Part shown: positions 58,040 through 64,000 of the stretch, piece by piece | Layout of the letters: every line of letters starts with the position of its first letter | Position numbering within the stretch: position 1 is the stretch's first letter | From: Balaenoptera acutorostrata | Taxonomy: Eukaryota; Chordata; Mammalia; Artiodactyla; Balaenopteridae | Direction: 5' to 3' | Length of the DNA stretch: 64,000 nt | Assembly: GCF_949987535.1 (NCBI RefSeq) | Contig: NC_080065.1 | Span: forward strand, 41,021,239 to 41,085,238 | Made by a program: the position numbers and the translations under genes | The notes under the pieces: generated by a model | What the model saw: the letters and a program-made list of their open reading frames with translations, nothing else | Told to the model about the DNA's origin: nothing | Database searches by the model: none

Positions 58040-59375
58040 ATTTAGCAAGTATTCTTGTGCCCCATTATTTTCCAGACACTACGCTAGCAGCCGAAGATAC
58101 AGGAAATCTATGGTTTCTGCCCTTCTGGAGCTTAATATATAGTTGGGAAGGCAGAGTTCAAGAAAATTACAAAAGTGATGAATGTTACAAAGCAAAAGCA
58201 TGTGAGGCTATTTCAGCATACTACAGTTGGAACTAACATTACCTGAAAGATTCGTTAATTCCACCCCAGGGTATCTTAAGTTAAAGTCAAAGTCATAGCA
58301 ACAAAATGTGATGGATGAATTGGGGTTGGCCAAAGGAACAGAGTTCTAGGAAAAGTGAACAACACTTGTAAAGGCCTTAAATCAGTATATGTGACAAACA
58401 TAAAGAGGTTCAGACTAGTTAAAAATTAATGAGCAAGGGACTTCCCTGGTGGCGTGATGGTTAAGAATCCTCCTGCCAATGCGGGGGACGCGGGTTCGAT
58501 CCCTGGTCCAGGAAGGTCCCACATGCCGAGAAGCAACTAAGCCCGTGTGCCACAACTACTGAGCCTGCACTCTAGAGCCCGTGAGCCACAACTACTGAGC
58601 CTCCGTACCACAACTAATGAAGCCCGTGCGCCTAGAGCCCGTGCTCTGCAACAAGAGAAGCCACCGCAATGAGAAGCCCACGCACCACAACGAGGAGTAG
58701 CCCCCGCTCACCACAACTAGAGAAAGCCCGCGTGCAGCAACAAAGACCCAACGCAGCCAAAAATAAATAAATTTATTAAAATAATAATAATAATAATAAT
58801 GAGCAAGCAGTTTTCCAGGCTGACATGGGAAAAGAATCAGATTTCAAAGGACCTTGAATTTTGGAATTTGTCCTTATGATACTGAAACACCATAGAAATA
58901 TTTTCAGCAGGTAAATGATATGGTAATATTTGCTCTTCAAAAATGTCACTTTTGAGGCCCTAGGAAGATAAGCAAGGGAGAATTTTTAAACCTAGTAATG
59001 ACTCTACTATAAAAATGCAAATGAGAAATGACTGATGTTGGCTTGAACTAGGATGGTGATAGAGAGGACTGAGTGAAGGAATATTAGAATTCAAACCACA
59101 TTCCAAGAAGTGGAACCAGTAGAACTTGGTTACTGTTAGCTATGGAGAATGAAAGCGGAGAAGTCAAGGATACCTCTTAGATTTCTGAATTGAGCAACAG
59201 GAAACAAGAGAGAAGGAGGAGACTTGAAGGGGAAATGAACATACTGAGCTTGAGGAACTCACAAGATATCTTTATAGAGATGTCATGTAGATTTTTGAGG
59301 CATAAGGGTACATAGTTTTGAAATTTGGGATTTGAGTCTAGTTACCAACATATAGCCAAGGAGGCATATAAACAC
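58040..59375 (-). repeat. L2 LINE, antisense, split by a CHR SINE
   Basis: Before the SINE: 'cagccgaagatacagg', 'tttctgcccttctggagctt', 'agtgaacaacacttgtaaag'. After it: 'atatggtaatatttgctc', 'tggcttgaactaggatggtg', 'tagaacttggttactg', 'gtcaaggatacctcttag', 'tttctgaattgagcaacag', 'tatctttatagagatgtcatg', 'tagttttgaaatttggga' and 'tttgagtctagtt'. This is ordered antisense L2 covering 3' UTR into ORF2. The SINE at 58438-58796 interrupts it cleanly. Confidence 0.82.
58438..58796 (+). mobile_element. Older CHR SINE subfamily, sense, with internal duplication
   Basis: Head 'ggacttccctggtggcgtg', diverged A box, intact B box 'ggttcgatccc'. 'gccacaactactgagcct' occurs at 58549-58566 and again at 58585-58602 (36-bp period), making it longer than the young copies. 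The tail ends in (AAT)n. Target-site duplication 'taatgagcaag' at 58427-58437 and 58797-58807. Inserted in antisense L2. Confidence 0.93.
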
Positions 59376-60649
59376 ATGCAAAACAGGAACATAGATTGAG
59401 CAATGATGGGGCATTAAGAAATTCTAATGTTTTAATATTAAAATAGAGTCCTGGACATTTCAAATTTGATCTTATATTTTAGCGTTAAACTGACATCTCC
59501 ATGTCAAAAGCATCAGGATTATATAGATCTGCTGCAAGGCACTAACCAAAAAGCATTCATAAAATTATATATCTTACCCCTAACGCACACGCACACACAC
59601 ACACACCCACACATACTTTGTCAATCTTTTTTTAATTGTCTTGACTTAATAATACTGCCTATCCAAATAGAACTCATTACACCGTACATTAGAACTTCAG
59701 GGTGTCTCTTAAAATACCATCTTAAAAAAACACACAGTATAATATTGAAAATAATTCTCTTGGAATAAAAATGATTTTTTAGAGAATGAACTTAACAAAC
59801 TCTTTCTTTAACCTGAGGAGAAAGTATAGATAAAGAGAAATAATCTTTACATATATGAATATTCATTGTCATCTATTTTATCTAGACATAGATAGCCAAG
59901 CAATTAGGTGATTCTAAGAGAGTATAAATGAATAATTTCAAAGAAGACAGTTTTGGTATTTCAGAATATAGAACTCTGAAGTAATACAACCAATAGAGGA
60001 CACCTAGTGGTCTTTAGCAGAATCGATATTTGCCTGAAAAAAATATTACGCAACTCACACACACATAATAATGTTTTTGTTAGTCAATGTACTAATCTGA
60101 GAAAGATGACATCGTGAATACTCATATGTATAAATATTATAGGCATACATCAACTTGAATACTTCAAATAATTTCCATATATCTAATTTCCTTTGAACTT
60201 CACAACTGTTCTATTAAGGTTGTAGGCATAAAAAAGTCACTTTAAGCGTTTTTCCCTAGATTAAATAGAAAATAAAAGGCACAATTTGAATAAACATCCG
60301 TAAGTGCTAATTTCTAGCACAGGATCCATTTTACACTATCACATTTCTGGTGGTGTGAAATACAAAACTCAAATATAATTGTATCAATAATATAATATAA
60401 TTATATTAACACATTGTTAATATATTATTCTATTAATGATTATTAATTATATCAAGTATAATTAATATTTAAATTTTATAACATTACAAAAAATACTTCA
60501 TATAAGGCCTTATCATATTTTATTATTTGATACAAATATTTCAATGGCAAGAATACTTGGCAAAGATAAACCTCCCTTTAGATATCTAAAAAGTATCCTG
60601 CCTGACGCTAGCTATATATAAAAAATGCAAATGTGTGATGAATCTCTCT
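59376..60649. other. Unassigned AT-rich stretch
   Basis: Contains a (CA)n tract at 59585-59614 and a very AT-rich stretch at 60368-60480 with 'attaatat'-type inverted words. No gene recognised; the 100-codon frame at 59466-59768 spans the CA repeat. Confidence 0.55.
59585..59614. repeat. (CA)n microsatellite
   Basis: CA run with 'cg' and 'cc' interruptions. Confidence 0.9.
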
Positions 60650-61135
60650 CTTAACTGATATTTTTAGTTCCATCCTCAGTTGTCTCCAATCCTGTTGACT
60701 CTGCAGTATTCTAAAATGCAAATCCCTCAGCTAATATGCCTCAGTGACACCGTACTGAGTGAGCCCATCATTAGCACAACTTCTTGTCATACCTCCAAAC
60801 TCACTGCCTTTGCAACCTAGGTTCTAGAGATGCAGAACTGTGCTAGGCTGCTTATGCTTCATGTCTTACTGACTGTACTCCTCTGCCCCCTTTTATTCAC
60901 CTTAGTAATCCAGACTCCAGCTTCAAAACTCAGTTTGAGTATCTCTGAGGCTTTCTTCTCCTGCAAAAAAAAGCTGTGTTGTTCACTCCCTCTTTTATGC
61001 CATCACTTACCGCACCATCTGTGATTATTTGTTCAGATGTCTGTTTTTCCTGCAAAGCTGAGATATGCTTTGTATTCTCATGTTTAGCATCTGCATATAG
61101 GAGTTATTCAGTAAATGCTTGGGAGTGAAGAATGA
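60650..61135 (+). repeat. L2 LINE 3' region, sense
   Basis: 'cactgcctttgcaacctagg', 'cttcatgtcttactgactg', 'tactcctctgccccc', 'gaggctttcttctcctgc', 'tgatatgctttgtattc'-like text and a terminal 'ggagttattcagtaaatgctt' followed by 'gaatgaa' are in the order of the sense L2 3' region. Moderately divergent. Confidence 0.62.
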
Positions 61136-61189
61136 ATATACCTTTGCAATTATATAATGGATTTAGAACATGGAGCATTGCCATGTAGT

Positions 61190-61720
61190 AAGCAGATAGG
61201 TATACTCAGATAGCCTATTGTGTTTAGAACTCTATGCTAGTGTACAGGGAGATTCAAGGGCAAAAAGTTGACCTTGACTCTTCCCTACAGACATTTATGC
61301 CCAGGAAAAGAAAAGGAAATGCATATATAAGTAAGTATTCACAACCCAGCTATGGGCACGAACAAATGCACGCAGAGACAGTAGAATTGTTCAAAGTAAA
61401 ATATTGACCATTATAACGCAGTCCATCAATGCAGAATATTTTCTGGAGATGAGTTTGAGCATAAATTTTAAATGAATAATAGAAAAAGAAAGGCTTTCCA
61501 AATCTGAGGTGTGGCACATGCAAAATTACCAGAAGCAGAAAAAAAAAAATCATTCTCTGCCAGAAGCATTATAAAACTAAAAAACAAACAGAAAATAGCT
61601 GTTGGGCACAAATATGAAGTGACAATGGTGAGACAGGGGAATGGTTTGCTGGAGAGCCTTGAAGGCACTGCAAAGAAACAAAGATTTGATGTGATAGGCA
61701 ATAGGGAACTTCCCTAAGTT
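61190..61720 (-). repeat. Possible L2 LINE, antisense, divergent
   Basis: 'gtttagaactctatgctag', 'tacagggagattcaaggg', 'gttgaccttgactcttccc', 'tgagtttgagcataaatttt', 'gaggtgtggcacatgcaaaa', 'gagagccttgaaggc' parallel antisense L2 but each match is loose. Confidence 0.45.
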
Positions 61721-64000
61721 CTAGCAGAGGGCAGGTTTAGGAAAACACTGGTGTTTGCTTATGGCAAGTCTTAGAATTCTATGTGTTTTCTACAAAATGG
61801 AAGTAGTTATAATATGAATTGCAATTTATAGCAAGAGTTAGTTTCTAATCTAAACCAATTAGAATGCTAAAATTAACCAAAGACAGAAACTGCAGTCTGT
61901 ATTAGCTCCCTGTAGAATAATTTCCTTATTAATGTTCTGTTGTTAAACATAATTTGTACATAAATCTGCCTCTAAGCCAACATAAAAATCTAATACTGAT
62001 TGCTAGAAGGGCATTGCAATGTTCCAGACACATTATGCATCTGAAATTACTATAGACATATTTGAAGATCAGAACCACAGCCCTCTTCCTTGCCTCAAAA
62101 TAAGCAAGTTATTTGTGATAGGTCTAAAATCTATACAAGGAAAGTTGAGGGGATAGCAAATGAAGAATGAAAAATAAAATATTATAGGTATGTATTCCAA
62201 AGCCATAGTTATTATAGGAGCTTCATGTGTTTGCCATCCATTTTTAATATTGCCCATGAAGAATTTCCACTTTCTGTGACACTGAAGCCTACAAATCGAT
62301 AACCATTACAGAGTAATATAGCAGCTATAGCATTCAAGGTTCCTGGAACTCTTCACCTTTAAATAATCTCCTATTTACTAAGGTCTTCATCTACGCTTTA
62401 TCTCTTCAGTGGCTGGTGATTGTCAAAAATTGTAAATAATATTCCATTTAATTTCTGAGGATTTCCTCACCATATGTCTCTTTTAGGAGGATCACAGAGA
62501 ACGGGTTCCCTGTGATAGGTTACAAAAGAGCACTCTGGCCCAGGTCACTGACTTCACTTGAAATACAACAATAACAACAACGTTGAATTAAGGGAATGAT
62601 TTTTTTTAAGCCAAAATACAAGAGTGGGAGAGATTCACCTCTGTTTTCGGGCGATTACAGGAAAAGGAATTTTTTGACCTGATTTATCTCAACAATTGCC
62701 CCAGATTTTCACCTCACCTGGCCATACATGTAAAGTTTCAGTACAGTGTCAGAGAGCTCTAATTTTGCATCCTAAAGCCATTGATCTTATCATTGCCTCA
62801 TGAAAACAACTTTCCCCCTGACTTCTTAACACCATGTGTTTCATAAATCAGTTGGCCAAATCAGTTCTTTCCTTCTATATTAGCCACTATATTCAACTTT
62901 AGCAAGGATAGTAACATAAGGGCTAAATTTTAAAGTTTCTGTATTTCATTCACAATATTTCTCTAATTTATCTGGCTTTGGCACTTCCTGCTGTTTATCA
63001 GTTGAACTAATTCAGATAGGAAAAAAAAATGTCTCATTGAAGATGGAAGCAGTTTCCTGTAGAAGGCAGCCACTTTCCTTGGGAATGATTCATTTAAAAC
63101 GGTGGCAGCTCCCAGACTTCACACATTACTTCCCCAAATTTGCTGAATTTAACATTAGCCAGCTTGGTACTAAAACACTCAGAACTCAAAGACATGTGGG
63201 TGAACCCACATCTTCCTCTGTACTCTTATTCCAAATGCGCATAGAGCAACCTGATTATTTGTTGTGTTTCTACTTGTAAACACATCCTGGTGGCATTTAT
63301 AAAACTCAGGTAGAGCTTTACCAATTTGGAACCATTCAAGTTTCTTTGTGACTTTGGTTTCAATCACGCAGGTGATGAAATAATGAATCCATATTAAATT
63401 TTGGGTTAATTACTACTGTATTTTTTCTCTGCTTAGCAGTGTTACTAACAGACACTAAATATCCATGATATATGTGATATTATATGGGGATATCATATAA
63501 TCAAGAAAACATTCTTCATGAAGTGAGCTTATGATTCATTTATTATCAAGGTCATTTATTTATAAGAAAGATCTTGCCAACTCACAACTCTAGCCTGAAT
63601 GGGTTTGGTTACCAAATGTCTGTAAGTGCATATTAAATTGCATTTTACAGGAATGATGGCAGTGAGCTGATGCTCCTGAATTATATCCTGGCATCTTTGA
63701 AACACCATCAAGTTACACAGACCTAGGTGTCTGTGACCGCTGCCAGAAACTAGAGGACAACAGTATTAAAAAGTGTGCTCTTCTATGACTGAATAGCCTG
63801 CCATTTTATCTGGTAGAATGCCATCTGTTCATCCTTCTGCCATTCTCTAGGGTAACTGGGTTCAAACTACAAGACACTGAAAATAGTCGCATCGCCCACT
63901 GTGTTTTTATTTGACTGAGTATTTATGTCAGTGACTTTTCTTCTCACAGGCTACTCATTACAATATTTTTTGTGACCATGCTTTAAGAGGCAAATATTCA
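61721..64000. other. Unassigned AT-rich stretch to the window end
   Basis: No gene or named repeat recognised over 2.3 kb. Overlapping frames at 63037-63279 (+) and 63179-63367 (-) show no domain. Confidence 0.5.

Noticed and set aside
9092..58796. Eight similar units of about 300 bp, considered as a repeat array such as a CRISPR
   Set aside because: They are dispersed, in both orientations, each with its own target-site duplication and pol III boxes. They are SINEs.
60368..60480. AT-rich region with many inverted words, considered as an origin or scaffold attachment site
   Set aside because: Base composition alone gives this pattern; no specific motif array is visible, so I did not call it.

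Overview
This window is mammalian nuclear DNA and almost certainly comes from a cetacean or a close cetartiodactyl relative. The strongest clue is eight copies of a tRNA-derived SINE of the CHR type (Cetacea/Hippopotamidae/Ruminantia), six of them near-uniform and bounded by clear target-site duplications. There is also a moderately young LINE-1 with a cetartiodactyl-type 3' end. I saw no Alu, no porcine PRE-1 and no BovB/Bov-tA. The species is inference; the repeat family itself is read from sequence.

I found no host protein-coding gene, no exon I could defend and no functional RNA gene. The open frames are short, or lie in SINE, LINE, microsatellite or AT-rich sequence. The window reads as an AT-rich intergenic or deep-intronic block, so the annotation is mainly an inventory of transposed elements.

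Layout: 1-9 kb is mostly unassigned AT-rich sequence with old MIR and L2 pieces and a solo MaLR-like LTR (8198-8729). 9-21 kb has a young CHR SINE with an odd tail (9092-9467), a possible LTR, simple repeats, two MIRs and an MLT1-type LTR (18048-18458). 21-25 kb is a nest of two old L1 fragments broken by three CHR SINEs, two of them in opposite orientation about 50 bp apart, followed by an L2. 25-37 kb holds a hAT-like element, an isolated near-perfect hairpin (28355-28396), two old L1 pieces of opposite orientation, a MIR split by a DNA-transposon-like insert, a long L2 and an old L1 3' UTR. 37-40 kb is dominated by one L1 insertion (37323-39618) with a 5' inversion, lying inside an older MIR. 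40-48 kb has an L1 3'-UTR scrap, a CHR SINE, several L2s and an unrecognised GC-richer block (43540-44140). 48-50.3 kb is an old L1 retaining ORF1 C-terminal and ORF2 endonuclease remnants. 50-64 kb carries three more CHR SINEs, one splitting a 1.3 kb L2, plus MIR and L2 relics and long unassigned stretches.

No new biological system is evident. The best observations concern retrotransposition mechanics: a twin-primed L1 with a readable endonuclease site, two CHR SINEs whose A-rich tails enclose L1-like snippets, a close inverted SINE pair, and the 42-nt hairpin with no obvious origin. Family names are given from pattern recognition without any database search.
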